Source: an uncultured Collinsella sp.
GTDB taxonomy: Bacteria > Actinomycetota > Coriobacteriia > Coriobacteriales > Coriobacteriaceae
NCBI GenBank assembly: GCA_902475245.1
Contig: CABRYP010000016.1
Span: 1-47,111 of the forward strand
Direction: 5' to 3'
DNA length: 47,111 nt
The position numbers and the translations under genes are program-made. Shown piece by piece: positions 31,881 through 40,719 of the stretch (positions are counted from its first letter, which is position 1; the number at the start of each line of letters is the position of its first letter). A model generated the notes under the pieces. It ran no database searches, was not told the origin of the DNA, and saw nothing but the letters and a program-made list of their open reading frames with translations.

Positions 31881-32123
31881 ATGGACCGCTCCGAAATCTT
31901 CGATAAGATCGCCGAAATCGCCGCTGACGTGCTGGGCGTCGATGTCGCCGACATTAGCGACGAGACCACTTTTGACGATCTCGATGCCGATTCGCTCGAG
32001 CGTCTGCAGTTGGTGACGGCCATCGAGGATGAGTTCGACCTCGAAATCGATGACGAGACCCTGCTGTCGCTCAACTCTGTCGCCGACGCCGTCGACGCGA
32101 TCGAAAACGCCAAGGAGGCCTAA
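31881..32123 (+). CDS. acpP: Acyl carrier protein
   Basis: Carries growing fatty acids on a phosphopantetheine arm. The acidic 80-residue protein has the attachment motif DADSLE with Ser38. ATG at 31881 is preceded by GAGGAAG. It lies between plsX and rnc, the common order. The substrate of its post-translational modification, phosphopantetheine, comes via coenzyme A made by the coaD product nearby. Confidence 0.96.
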   Translation: MDRSEIFDKIAEIAADVLGVDVADISDETTFDDLDADSLERLQLVTAIEDEFDLEIDDETLLSLNSVADAVDAIENAKEA

Positions 32124-32126
32124 GTC

Positions 32127-32852
32127 TTGGCTTTGTCTGAACGACTCATGCGTGCCCAGGAGATTCTGGGCCATGAGTTCAATAACAAGGTGCTGCTGCG
32201 CGCGGCGCTCACACATCCCTCGGCCGTCGAGGGCCTGCCGGTCTCTGCCAGCTATGAGCGCCTTGAGTTTTTGGGCGATTCCATTTTGGGCGCCGTGGTG
32301 GCCCGTTCGCTCTTTGAGTCCTATCCCGAGTTTGACGAGGGTAAGCTCACGCGCCTGAAGGTGTCCCTTGTCTCGGGCGCCACGCTGTCCGAGGTATCGC
32401 ACGAGCTGGGCATCGACGACATCATCATCTTTGGTGCTTCTGAGACCGGTACCGGCGCGCGCGGCCTGCACTCGGCGCTCGAGAACGTCTACGAGTCGCT
32501 CGTGGGTGCGCTGTACCTGGATGCCGGCTGGGATGCGGCGGCGGAGTTCATCCACCGTACGCTTAAGCCGCACCTGGCTTCCGAGCGTGCGGAGCACCCC
32601 GCGAACCCCAAGTCGTTCTTGCAGGAGTGCGTGCAGGCGGACGGCCACGAGCCTCCCGCGTATAAGCTGGTCGGCTCCGAGGGCCCCGCGCATGCGCCCA
32701 CCTTTACCGCTGTGGTGCTCATTGACGGTATTCGCCAGGGTCGCGGCACCGGTTCCTCCAAGAAGGAGGCCGAGGGAGCCGCTGCACTCGAGGCACTCGA
32801 CCGCATGGGCTATACCACCAACGGCGTGATTCTCAACAAGAAGCCTGTTTAA
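32127..32852 (+). CDS. rnc: Ribonuclease III
   Basis: Double-stranded-RNA endonuclease that processes rRNA precursors and structured mRNAs. The signature ERLEFLGDSILG gives the metal-site residues Glu44, Glu47 and Asp51. The other half of the site reads ENVYESLVGALYLD: Glu123 is present, but the residue matching Asp114 of the E. coli enzyme is Asn120. A double-stranded RNA-binding domain fills the C-terminus (about 165-230). The start is TTG at 32127, eight bases after AAGGAGG; ATG at 32148 is an alternative without that spacing. It follows acpP by three bases and is 10 bases before smc. Confidence 0.93.
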   Translation: MALSERLMRAQEILGHEFNNKVLLRAALTHPSAVEGLPVSASYERLEFLGDSILGAVVARSLFESYPEFDEGKLTRLKVSLVSGATLSEVSHELGIDDIIIFGASETGTGARGLHSALENVYESLVGALYLDAGWDAAAEFIHRTLKPHLASERAEHPANPKSFLQECVQADGHEPPAYKLVGSEGPAHAPTFTAVVLIDGIRQGRGTGSSKKEAEGAAALEALDRMGYTTNGVILNKKPV

Positions 32853-32862
32853 GCGAGGAACC

Positions 32863-35800
32863 GTGTATCTCAAGTCCCTCACGCTCAAAGGGTTCAAGTC
32901 GTTTGCCGACCGCGCCCATATGTCATTTGAGCCGGGCCTGACCGTCATCGTCGGTCCCAACGGCTCGGGAAAATCGAACATCTCCGACTCGATTCTGTGG
33001 GTCCTGGGCGAGCAGAGCGCCAAGCAGCTGCGCGGCCAGGCCATGGAGGACGTCATCTTCTCGGGCTCGTCGGCGCGCAAGCCGGTGGGTGTCGCCGAGG
33101 TCACGCTGGTGCTCGATAACTCGGACCATATGCTGCCTGTCGACTTTGACGAGGTCGCCATCACCCGTCGTATGTATCGTTCGGGCGAAAGCGAGTACCT
33201 TATCAACTCGAGCCCGTGCCGCCTGATGGACATTCAGGATATCCTGCACGATTCGGGCCTGGGCAAGGATACGCATTCCATCATCAGCCAGGGCAAGCTC
33301 GACGCCATTTTGCAGAGCCGCCCCGAGGAGCGCCGCGCCCTGATCGAGGAGGCTGCCGGCATCTCCAAGCACAAGCGCCGCAAGGAGCGTGCACTCAAAA
33401 AGATTAAATCGATGGACGAGCACCTGACCCGTGCCCGCGACATCAATAAGGAGATCGCCCGTCAGCTGCGGCCGCTGGAGCGTCAGGTCGATCGTGCGCG
33501 CAAGTACAAAGAGCTGTCCTCGCGCGCGAACGAGCTTACGCAGATGCTGGCCGTCGACGAGCTTCGTTCGCTGCAGTCGCAGTGGAACGACCTGGAGAGC
33601 TGCTCCAAGGAGGGCGCTGCCGAGCTTGAGCTTGCGCAGTACCGCCTGGGCGAAAAGGAGCGCGAGCTCGAGAAGCTCCAGGTCATGCTCGAGGAAAAGG
33701 GCCTTTTTGTGGGCGATCTGGGCGAGCAGCGCCGCCATATGCAAGACGTGGTCGGCCGCATTAACTCCGATATGCGCCTGCTCGAGGAAAAAGGCCACAA
33801 CATGGTGTCGCGCCTATCCGACATGCGCGGCCAGATTTCGAGCTCCGAACATCAGCGTCGTCGCGTGGTCGAGGAGCTCGAGGGTGCGCGTGCCCAGCTT
33901 GAGGAAGTGACCGGTGCGCACATGCAGGCCCAGGACGACGTTGACGCCGCCGGTCCTGCCGCCGCCCAGCTCCACGAGCGTCGCGTTGCGCTTGACAATC
34001 AGATTTCGCAGCTTACGCGCGAGCAGCGCGATGTGCAGCGTGCGGCCGATAACGCCGCGCTCGAGCTTGCCAAGGTGAAGGACTCGCTGAGCAACGCCGA
34101 GGTCGAGGACAACATGTACGCCTCGCGCCTGGAGCAGATCGACGAGCAGCTCGAGGAGGTCACGGCCTCGCTCGAGAGCCGTCGCGACCGCGCTGAGGAG
34201 CTCGAAGGTGCGCTCGATCAGGCTCGCCAAGCTCAGGTCGATGCGCGTGAGGCCACCGAGGTCGCCCGTGCGGCGTTGAAGGACCTGCGTAATCGCGAGA
34301 GCGAGGCGCGCAACAAGCTGTCCGAGGTTCGCTCTGAACTCGCGAGCCAAAAGAAGCTCGATGCCCGCATGGCTGACAGCTCGCCGCTGGTGAGCCGTCT
34401 GATGGGCGCGTTGGGCGATGATGTCTCGGGTCGTCTGGGCGATGTGCTCGAGGCCCCTCGTGAGCTCGAGGGTTTGGTCGAGCAGCTGCTTGCCGGCGAT
34501 ATCGATGCCCTGCTGTTCGATGACGCCGCCACGCTTGAGCGTGCCGGCCGTGCGGCTCTGGACCAAAAGAAGGCCTCAGGTGAGGCGCTGCTGATGGCGC
34601 GCGGCGTGAGCGGCTCTGCTGCCGCCGAGGGCGCTGCCGGTTCGCGTCTGGTCGATCGCCTGTCCGTGCGCTCCGGGTATGGTCCGGTTGTCGAGGCCTT
34701 GCTCGGCGGCTATTACGTGGTCGATGACTTGGCTGCCGCGCTGGCGGCACCTGTCGTTGACGGCGTGACCTATGTGACTCCCGACGGCGCCCGCGTGAGC
34801 TGTGGCGGCCTGGTGCGCGTGGGGCTCGATGCCGGCGAGGCTTCGGGTGCCCTGGAGCGCAAGCGTCGCATTCGCGAGCTGGAGGGCCTGGAGCCCGATC
34901 TGGCTGCCGTGTTTGAGCATGTGTCGGACCAGGTCGTCGAGGCCAATGCGGCCGTCGAGGAGGCGCGTGCCGCTGAGGGCGATGCCGCCGGCGAGATCGC
35001 CCGTCTTGAGGGCGAGCGCCGCTCGCTGCTCTCCGAGATCGGCCGCCTGGAGCAAAGCGCCAACAACGCCGAGGTCGAGCGCGTGCGCATTTCCAAGCGT
35101 CGCGAGCAGGCCGCCGAGGCCGTTCGCGCTGCGCGCCCGCGCGTTGACGAGCTCACCCGTTCGCGTGACGAGGCCCGCGCGCAGGCAAGCGACCTGGGTC
35201 TCCAGATTGCCGAAGCCAACGACGAGCTCGATCGCGTGCGTCGTGACGATTCCGAGGCAGCCGGCAAGCTCGCCGATGCCAAGGTCCGCCTGGCTCAGAC
35301 GAGCGAGCGTCTGCGTTCGTTGAAGGGCCGCGTGCCCGACCTGGAGCATCGCCTGGAGGGCATCGACCGCCGTATCCGCGGAACACGCCAGGCTTCGCGC
35401 TCGCTCGAGTTGCTGCGTCTGCGCGTCGACCCTATGCACGAGCGCTATTCGGCCCTTCTGGAGCGCGCGTCGGATTGGGCCGCGCGTCTGCGTGACCAGG
35501 CTTCGCTCGAGGAGGCGGACTCGGCCTCGCTTAAGAAGACCATCGAAGACGCCAAGGCCGAGGTTGCTCGTGCCAAGGAGCGGGTCGATGCCGCCACGGC
35601 GACGCAAAACGAGTTCAAGGTCGCACGCGGCAAGCTCGAGGTGCAGGTAGAGGCGGCCATCAAGGCCATTACCGCCGATGGCACCACGGTGCTCGAGGAA
35701 GCGCTCATGCTTCCTGCGCCTACCGACCGCGATGCCGCCGAGCGCGAGCTTAACCAGCTCGTGCGCCAGATCAACAACCTGGGCCCTGTGAACCAGGTTG

Positions 35801-36399
35801 CCATGGAGGAGTACGAGCAGCTCAAGCGCCGCGCCGATTACATCGAGGAGCAGCTGGCCGATCTTGAGAGCGCACGCAAGGCGCTCACCAAGATCACGGT
35901 GGCCATCGACCGCAAGATGCGCAAAGCCTTCCTGGTAACCTTTGAGAAGGTCGATGCGAACTTCCGCGAGATCTTCGCCATGCTGTTCCCGGGCGGCCAG
36001 GCACATCTGGAGATGACCGACCCCGAGCATCCGGCCGAGACGGGCATCGAGGTCGTGGCGCAGCCGCGTGGCAAGCGCATTACCAAGATGATGCTCATGT
36101 CGGGCGGCGAGAAGAGCCTGACGGCGCTCGCCCTGCTCTTTGCCGTGTATCGCACGCGTACGGTGCCGTTCTATGTGCTGGACGAGGTCGAGGCGGCGCT
36201 CGACGACGCCAACCTGTCCAAGCTCATTGGCGCACTCGACGTGTTGCGTTCCGATACGCAGCTCTTGGTTATCTCGCATCAGCGCCGTACTATGGAGGAC
36301 GCTGACGTCCTCTACGGCGTCTCGATGCAAGCCGACGGCGTCAGTCGCGTCGTCTCGCAAAAACTTGATCGCGAAACCGGAAAGGTCGTGAATGCATAA
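32863..36399 (+). CDS. smc: Chromosome segregation protein SMC
   Basis: Condensin ATPase that organises and separates the chromosome with ScpA and ScpB. Of 1178 residues, the N-terminal head has Walker A GPNGSGKSN (31-39); two long coiled coils surround a hinge at about 500-660; the C-terminal head has the signature LMSGGEKSLTALALLFA and Walker B FYVLDEVEAALDDAN. The start is GTG at 32863 with GAGGAA just before it. It is followed by ftsY with a one-base overlap. The rnc-smc-ftsY-ffh order matches many Gram-positive and actinobacterial genomes. Confidence 0.97.
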   Translation: MYLKSLTLKGFKSFADRAHMSFEPGLTVIVGPNGSGKSNISDSILWVLGEQSAKQLRGQAMEDVIFSGSSARKPVGVAEVTLVLDNSDHMLPVDFDEVAITRRMYRSGESEYLINSSPCRLMDIQDILHDSGLGKDTHSIISQGKLDAILQSRPEERRALIEEAAGISKHKRRKERALKKIKSMDEHLTRARDINKEIARQLRPLERQVDRARKYKELSSRANELTQMLAVDELRSLQSQWNDLESCSKEGAAELELAQYRLGEKERELEKLQVMLEEKGLFVGDLGEQRRHMQDVVGRINSDMRLLEEKGHNMVSRLSDMRGQISSSEHQRRRVVEELEGARAQLEEVTGAHMQAQDDVDAAGPAAAQLHERRVALDNQISQLTREQRDVQRAADNAALELAKVKDSLSNAEVEDNMYASRLEQIDEQLEEVTASLESRRDRAEELEGALDQARQAQVDAREATEVARAALKDLRNRESEARNKLSEVRSELASQKKLDARMADSSPLVSRLMGALGDDVSGRLGDVLEAPRELEGLVEQLLAGDIDALLFDDAATLERAGRAALDQKKASGEALLMARGVSGSAAAEGAAGSRLVDRLSVRSGYGPVVEALLGGYYVVDDLAAALAAPVVDGVTYVTPDGARVSCGGLVRVGLDAGEASGALERKRRIRELEGLEPDLAAVFEHVSDQVVEANAAVEEARAAEGDAAGEIARLEGERRSLLSEIGRLEQSANNAEVERVRISKRREQAAEAVRAARPRVDELTRSRDEARAQASDLGLQIAEANDELDRVRRDDSEAAGKLADAKVRLAQTSERLRSLKGRVPDLEHRLEGIDRRIRGTRQASRSLELLRLRVDPMHERYSALLERASDWAARLRDQASLEEADSASLKKTIEDAKAEVARAKERVDAATATQNEFKVARGKLEVQVEAAIKAITADGTTVLEEALMLPAPTDRDAAERELNQLVRQINNLGPVNQVAMEEYEQLKRRADYIEEQLADLESARKALTKITVAIDRKMRKAFLVTFEKVDANFREIFAMLFPGGQAHLEMTDPEHPAETGIEVVAQPRGKRITKMMLMSGGEKSLTALALLFAVYRTRTVPFYVLDEVEAALDDANLSKLIGALDVLRSDTQLLVISHQRRTMEDADVLYGVSMQADGVSRVVSQKLDRETGKVVNA

Positions 36400-37316
36400 T
36401 GGGATTCTTCGATGCTCTCTCGCGCGGACTTGAGCGCAGCCGCGAGGCCCTCAACGAGGTCTTTTACTTTGGCGGCGAGGTCGATGAGGATTTTTGGGAG
36501 GATCTAGAGGACACCCTCGTCATGGGTGACATGGGCGCCGAGGTCGCCATTCAGGTCTCCGATGACCTGCGCGATACCGCGGCCAAGAAGAACCTCAAGA
36601 CCGCTCCGCAACTCCGTCGCGCCCTGGCCGAGCAGCTCGAGCAGCATTTTGTGCCCGCCGAGCGCGATCCGTTCTCCGACACGCCGAGCTGCGTGCTGTT
36701 TGTGGGTATTAACGGTGCCGGCAAGACCACGACGGTCGGCAAGATCGCGAGCGCTATGGCTGCCCGCGGCAAGAACGTCGTGATCGGTTCGGCCGATACC
36801 TTCCGCGCCGCCGCCATCGAGCAGCTCGATGTGTGGGGCCAGCGCGCCGGCGTTCCCGTCATCAAGCGCGACCGCGGCTCCGATCCGGCGAGCGTGTGCT
36901 ATGACGTGCTCGATGAGGCCGACAAGCGCGGCAGCGACCTGGTGCTTATCGACACCGCCGGCCGTCTGCACACGAGCCCCGAACTCATGCGTGAGCTTGC
37001 CAAGGTGGTCAACGTGACGCGTAAGCGCGCCGCCAATATGGCCTCCGGCCCCATGCCTGTCTCGGTCGTCCTCGTGATCGATGCCGCGACAGGCCAAAAC
37101 GGTCTGAACCAGGCGCTCGAGTTTAACGAGGCGCTTGGCCTGGACGGTATTATCATGACAAAGCTCGACGGCACGGCAAAGGGCGGTATCGCCATGGCCG
37201 TGGCCGAGAAGCTCAAGCTCCCAATCCTGCGCGTGGGCGTGGGCGAGCAGGTCGATGACCTGCAGGAGTTCAATGCCAAAGATTTCTGCCGCGCCCTGGT
37301 GGGCGAGTCCAATTAA
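36399..37316 (+). CDS. ftsY: Signal recognition particle receptor FtsY
   Basis: Membrane-associated GTPase that receives SRP-ribosome complexes. The 305-residue form lacks the long acidic A domain and begins directly with the helical N domain (MGFFDALSRGLERSREALNE). The G domain has GINGAGKT (103-110), DTFRAAAIEQL, DTAGRLH and TKLDGTAKGG. ATG at 36399 overlaps the smc stop. It works with the ffh product encoded 10 bases downstream. Confidence 0.96.
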   Translation: MGFFDALSRGLERSREALNEVFYFGGEVDEDFWEDLEDTLVMGDMGAEVAIQVSDDLRDTAAKKNLKTAPQLRRALAEQLEQHFVPAERDPFSDTPSCVLFVGINGAGKTTTVGKIASAMAARGKNVVIGSADTFRAAAIEQLDVWGQRAGVPVIKRDRGSDPASVCYDVLDEADKRGSDLVLIDTAGRLHTSPELMRELAKVVNVTRKRAANMASGPMPVSVVLVIDAATGQNGLNQALEFNEALGLDGIIMTKLDGTAKGGIAMAVAEKLKLPILRVGVGEQVDDLQEFNAKDFCRALVGESN

Positions 37317-37326
37317 GGAGTGACTA

Positions 37327-38811
37327 GTGTTTGATTCTCTGAGCGATCGCCTCAACGACACATTTGACCGCCTGCGCGGCAAGGGTAAGCTGACCGAGGC
37401 CGATATCACCTCGGCCATGCGCGACATTCGCATGGCGCTGCTCGAAGCCGACGTCAACTTCAAGGTTGTCAAGGAGTTCGTCGCCAAGACCAAGGAGCGC
37501 TGCATGACTGCCGAGGTCATGGAGTCGCTGTCGCCGGCGCAAAACGTCGTCAAGATCGTGCTCGACGAGCTCACCGAGATGCTCGGCTCCACCGAGAGCA
37601 AGCTCGTCTTTAGCAACCGCATTCCCAATGTCATCATGCTCGTGGGCCTTCAGGGCTCCGGTAAGACCACGGCGGCCGTAAAGCTGGCCTACCTGCTCAA
37701 GAAGCAGGGCCGCTCGCCGCTGCTCGCCGCGTGCGACGTCTACCGTCCCGCCGCTGCCGACCAGCTGGCCACGCTCGGTGGCGAGATCGGCGTGCCGGTC
37801 TTCCGCGGTGACGGCGAACACCCGGTCGATATCGCCAAGGGCGCCATCCAGGAGGCCGTCGACCACCTGCGCGACGTGGTCATCGTCGATACCGCTGGCC
37901 GTCTGCAGATCGACGAGCAGATGATGCAGGAGGCCGTGGATATCAAGAAGGCCGTCAAGCCCGATCAGGTGCTGATGGTCGTCGATGCCATGACCGGCCA
38001 GGATATCGTCAACGTCGTCTCGACCTTCGCCGAGCGCACCGACTTTGACGGCGTGATCATCTCCAAGCTCGACGGCGACGCCCGTGGCGGCGGCGCGCTT
38101 TCCGTGCGCCAGGTGACCGGCAAGCCCATCAAGTTCGTGAGCATGGGCGAGAAGCCCGATTCGCTGGAGCCGTTCTATCCCGACCGTATGGCCAAGCGAA
38201 TCTTGGGCATGGGTGATGTTGTCGGCATCATCGAGAAGGCCCAGGAGGCGGCCGACGCCGAGCAGCTTGAGGCCGCCGAGCGTATGCTGCGCGAGGGCTT
38301 TACCATGAACGACATGCTCGACCAGATGAAGGCCGTCAAGAAGATGGGCGGCATGAAGGGCATTCTGGGTATGCTTCCCGGTGGCCAGCGCGCGCTCAAC
38401 CAGATGGGCGGCAATTTGGACGAGGGTATCTTCGACAAGAACGAGGCCATCATCATGTCGATGACCAAGGAGGAGCGTCTGCGTCCCTCCATCATCAACG
38501 GCCAGCGCCGCGCCCGCATCGCCAAGGGCGCCGGTGTGACCCCCACCGAGGTCAACAGCCTTATGAAGCAGTGGGGCGAGATGAACAAGATGATGGGACG
38601 CATGCGCACGATGGCCAATCAGGCACAGGCCGGCGGCAAGAAGGGCAAGAAGGGTAAGAAGGGCAAAAAGATGCGCATGCCCAATATTCCCGGCCTGGAT
38701 GCCATGGGTCTGGGCGGCATGGGCGGCCTGGGCGGCCTGGGAACGGGCGGTCCTAAGTCCGATATGGACCTGCTGCGCCAGATGGAAGCTCAGATGCGCA
38801 ATAAGAAATAG
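37327..38811 (+). CDS. ffh: Signal recognition particle protein Ffh
   Basis: The SRP54-type GTPase that binds signal sequences of membrane proteins. The NG domain has GLQGSGKT (107-114), DVYRPAAADQL, DTAGRLQ and SKLDGDARGGGAL. The Met-rich M domain (about 325-494) includes GMKGILGMLPG, and a Lys/Gly-rich basic stretch (about 435-455) followed by a Gly/Met-rich segment. The start is GTG at 37327, six bases after AAGGAG. It ends the smc-ftsY-ffh unit, followed by a terminator. The 4.5S RNA gene that pairs with it is not in this window. Confidence 0.97.
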   Translation: MFDSLSDRLNDTFDRLRGKGKLTEADITSAMRDIRMALLEADVNFKVVKEFVAKTKERCMTAEVMESLSPAQNVVKIVLDELTEMLGSTESKLVFSNRIPNVIMLVGLQGSGKTTAAVKLAYLLKKQGRSPLLAACDVYRPAAADQLATLGGEIGVPVFRGDGEHPVDIAKGAIQEAVDHLRDVVIVDTAGRLQIDEQMMQEAVDIKKAVKPDQVLMVVDAMTGQDIVNVVSTFAERTDFDGVIISKLDGDARGGGALSVRQVTGKPIKFVSMGEKPDSLEPFYPDRMAKRILGMGDVVGIIEKAQEAADAEQLEAAERMLREGFTMNDMLDQMKAVKKMGGMKGILGMLPGGQRALNQMGGNLDEGIFDKNEAIIMSMTKEERLRPSIINGQRRARIAKGAGVTPTEVNSLMKQWGEMNKMMGRMRTMANQAQAGGKKGKKGKKGKKMRMPNIPGLDAMGLGGMGGLGGLGTGGPKSDMDLLRQMEAQMRNKK

Positions 38812-38836
38812 GGCTGTAATTCCAGCTTGATATGGC

Positions 38837-38868
38837 AAAGGCCACTCGGAAGCTACCGGGTGGCCTTT
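38837..38868 (+). terminator. Terminator after ffh
   Basis: AAAGGCCACTCGG (38837-38849) pairs with CCGGGTGGCCTTT (38856-38868), one T-G pair, 6-base loop, followed by gttgtt. A-rich and T-rich ends make it usable from both sides, which fits the convergent gene on the minus strand. Confidence 0.7.
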
Positions 38869-38931
38869 GTTGTTGGCTTTGATTGTTTGGCTGCGTGCAG
38901 CGTCGTGTCCCGAGCTCGCGGTGCCGTGCCG

Positions 38932-39696
38932 TTAGTGGCAGCCGCAGCCCTCGTGGCCCTCGTGCTCGTGATGGTCGTGGCAGCTGCAGGACTCGCCATG
39001 TTCGTGGGCGTGGTCGTGGTCATGGCCGTGGCAGCCGCACGTGGCCTCGCCGTTCTGTGCGAGCGTGCCGGCGATAAGGGCCTCGACGCAAGCGTCGCAG
39101 CTGCCCTGGGCACCTGCGTATACCGTGATGCCGGCTTGGGCAAGCGCGTTGATAGCGCCACCGCCGATGCCGCCGCAGATGAGCGTGTCCACGCCGCCGT
39201 TGGCGAGCAGGCCCGCAAGGGCACCGTGGCCGGTGCCGCCGGTACCCACGACCTGCTCGTTGAGCACCTTGCCGTCCTGAATGTCGTAGATCTTGAACTG
39301 CTCGCTGCGGCCAAAGTGCATAAAGATGTTGCCGTTGTCGTACGTGGTTGCCACCCTCATGGTGCCGACCTCCTTTGCTGGCCATACGGCCGTTACTGTG
39401 GTGATGGGGGAGTACGCGATATTGCCGCCCTCGATGATGAGCGCTCGTCCGTTGACCAGTGCGTTTGCCACCTTGCGATGCGCGCGGCTGCAGATGGCCG
39501 CCACCGTGGCGCGGGCGATGCCCATTTGCTGGGCGACGGCCTCTTGATTGAGGCCTTCCAGGTCGCATAGGCGTAGGACTTCGAGCTCGTCGACCGTCAT
39601 CTCGATGGCGTCTCCGCTGGCAAGGCCGTCAGGGGTAAAGCCGCGATATTCGGGGATGATCCCAACGCGGCGCAATTTTTCGCGTCTTCCTGCCAT
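38932..39696 (-). CDS. UPF0251 (DUF134) regulator fused to a NifX-type domain with a His/Cys-rich tail
   Basis: Three parts in 254 residues. Residues 1-95 are a UPF0251 DNA-binding domain (RRVGIIPEYRGFTPDGL, DELEVLRLCDLEGLNQEAVA, helix-turn-helix QQMGIARATVAAICSRAHRK). Residues about 110-215 are a dinitrogenase iron-molybdenum cofactor (NifX/NifB-like) domain: MRVATTYDNGNIFMHFGRSE and LICGGIGGGAINAL. The last 34 residues form a metal-binding-like His/Cys/Glu tail (CGCHGHDHDHAHEHG). It is probably a metal- or Fe-S-related sensor that binds DNA; no nif genes are present. GGAGAG precedes ATG at 39696; the longer frame to 39747 runs through the promoter and palindromes. Those palindromes suggest autoregulation. 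Confidence 0.86.
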   Translation of the reverse strand: MAGRREKLRRVGIIPEYRGFTPDGLASGDAIEMTVDELEVLRLCDLEGLNQEAVAQQMGIARATVAAICSRAHRKVANALVNGRALIIEGGNIAYSPITTVTAVWPAKEVGTMRVATTYDNGNIFMHFGRSEQFKIYDIQDGKVLNEQVVGTGGTGHGALAGLLANGGVDTLICGGIGGGAINALAQAGITVYAGAQGSCDACVEALIAGTLAQNGEATCGCHGHDHDHAHEHGESCSCHDHHEHEGHEGCGCH

Positions 39697-39710
39697 ACAC
39701 TCTCCAAATC

Positions 39711-39722
39711 TGACATATGTCA
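39711..39722. promoter_or_regulatory. Palindromic operator, promoter-proximal site
   Basis: TGACATATGTCA is a perfect 12-base palindrome, overlapping the expected transcription start of the minus-strand UPF0251-NifX gene and 15 bases from its start codon. It shares the core CATATGTCA with the second site at 39761-39778. Confidence 0.7.
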
Positions 39723-39727
39723 ACAAT

Positions 39728-39755
39728 AGAATAGCGAACGTGCGCATTTGCGCAA
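39728..39755 (-). promoter_or_regulatory. Promoter of the UPF0251-NifX gene
   Basis: On the minus strand, TTGCGC (39755-39750), a 16-base spacer and TATTCT (39733-39728). It is framed by the two palindromes, one at the start point and one just before the -35. Confidence 0.55.
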
Positions 39756-39760
39756 GGAAT

Positions 39761-39778
39761 TTCTGGCATATGTCAGAA
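39761..39778. promoter_or_regulatory. Palindromic operator, distal site
   Basis: TTCTGGCATATGTCAGAA is an 18-base palindrome with a single mismatch (G39766 against T39773). It lies six bases upstream of the -35 of the minus-strand gene, about 53 bases centre to centre from the proximal site. It lies also 84 bases before thyA, so it could affect that gene too. Confidence 0.68.
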
Positions 39779-39861
39779 ATGAGGGCTTATGTTTGGGCTG
39801 TGGGGCCGCGTGCGCCTGGGCTACAATGAATCTCGCTTATAGGCGACTGACAGGAGGGTCA

Positions 39862-40710
39862 ATGAGCAAAGCTGATCAGCAGTTTGTAGCCATGTGCCGC
39901 GATATTCTGGACCATGGCACCACCACCGAGGGCCAAAAGGTCCGACCGGTGTGGGAGGACGGCACCCCTGCCTATACCATTAAAAACTTTGGCGTTACGG
40001 CTCGCTACGACCTGCGTGAGGAGTTTCCCGCGCTCACACTGCGTCGCACGGCGCTTAAGTCTGCCATGGACGAGATTCTGTGGATCTATCAAAAGAAGTC
40101 AAATAACGTCCACGACCTCAACAGCCATATTTGGGATGAGTGGGCCGACGAGACTGGCTCCATCGGCAAGGCCTACGGGTACCAGATTGGGCAGAAAAGC
40201 CATTATGCCGAGGGTGACTTTGACCAGATGGACCGCGTGCTGTACGACCTTAAGAACACGCCGTACAGCCGCCGCATCATGACCAACACCTACGTGTTTA
40301 GCGACCTGTCCGAGATGCACCTGTATCCGTGCGCCTACAGCGTGACCTATAACGTGACGCAGCGCCCGCAGGACGATAAGCCCACACTCAACATGATTCT
40401 CAACCAGCGCAGCCAAGACATTTTGGCCGCCAACAACTGGAATGTGTGCCAGTACGCCATTTTGCTGATGATGGTCGCGCAGTCGGTCGATATGATTCCC
40501 GGCGAGCTGCTGCATGTGATTGCCGATGCCCACATTTACGATCGTCATGTCGATATCGTCCGCGAACTTATCGAGCGTCCGCAGTTTGCGGCGCCTAAGG
40601 TAACGCTTAACCCCGACGTGCACGATTTCTATGCGTTTACGACCGACGACCTGATCGTCGAGGGCTATGAGCACGGCCCGCAGGTCAAGAACATTCCCAT
40701 TGCGGTGTAG
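39862..40710 (+). CDS. thyA: Thymidylate synthase (ThyA family)
   Basis: Makes dTMP from dUMP using methylene-tetrahydrofolate, which it leaves as dihydrofolate. The 282-residue protein keeps the family plan: RTALKSAMDEILWIYQKKSNN with the Trp-rich region, DLSEMHLYPCAYS with the catalytic Cys157, QRSQDILAANNWNVCQYA with the dUMP-binding QRS-D and N, and ADAHIYDRHVD. The catalytic cysteine is followed by Ala, not the His of E. coli ThyA (PCH). ATG at 39862 is five bases after AGGAGG; the open frame to 39748 has no ribosome site. It is followed by folA, which recycles its product. Confidence 0.93.
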   Translation: MSKADQQFVAMCRDILDHGTTTEGQKVRPVWEDGTPAYTIKNFGVTARYDLREEFPALTLRRTALKSAMDEILWIYQKKSNNVHDLNSHIWDEWADETGSIGKAYGYQIGQKSHYAEGDFDQMDRVLYDLKNTPYSRRIMTNTYVFSDLSEMHLYPCAYSVTYNVTQRPQDDKPTLNMILNQRSQDILAANNWNVCQYAILLMMVAQSVDMIPGELLHVIADAHIYDRHVDIVRELIERPQFAAPKVTLNPDVHDFYAFTTDDLIVEGYEHGPQVKNIPIAV

Positions 40711-40719
40711 GTGGCGCTC

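Noticed and set aside
38932..39696. Nitrogen-fixation gene
   Set aside because: The NifX-type domain alone is not evidence of nitrogen fixation. The gene is a fusion with a DNA-binding domain and no nif genes are nearby.
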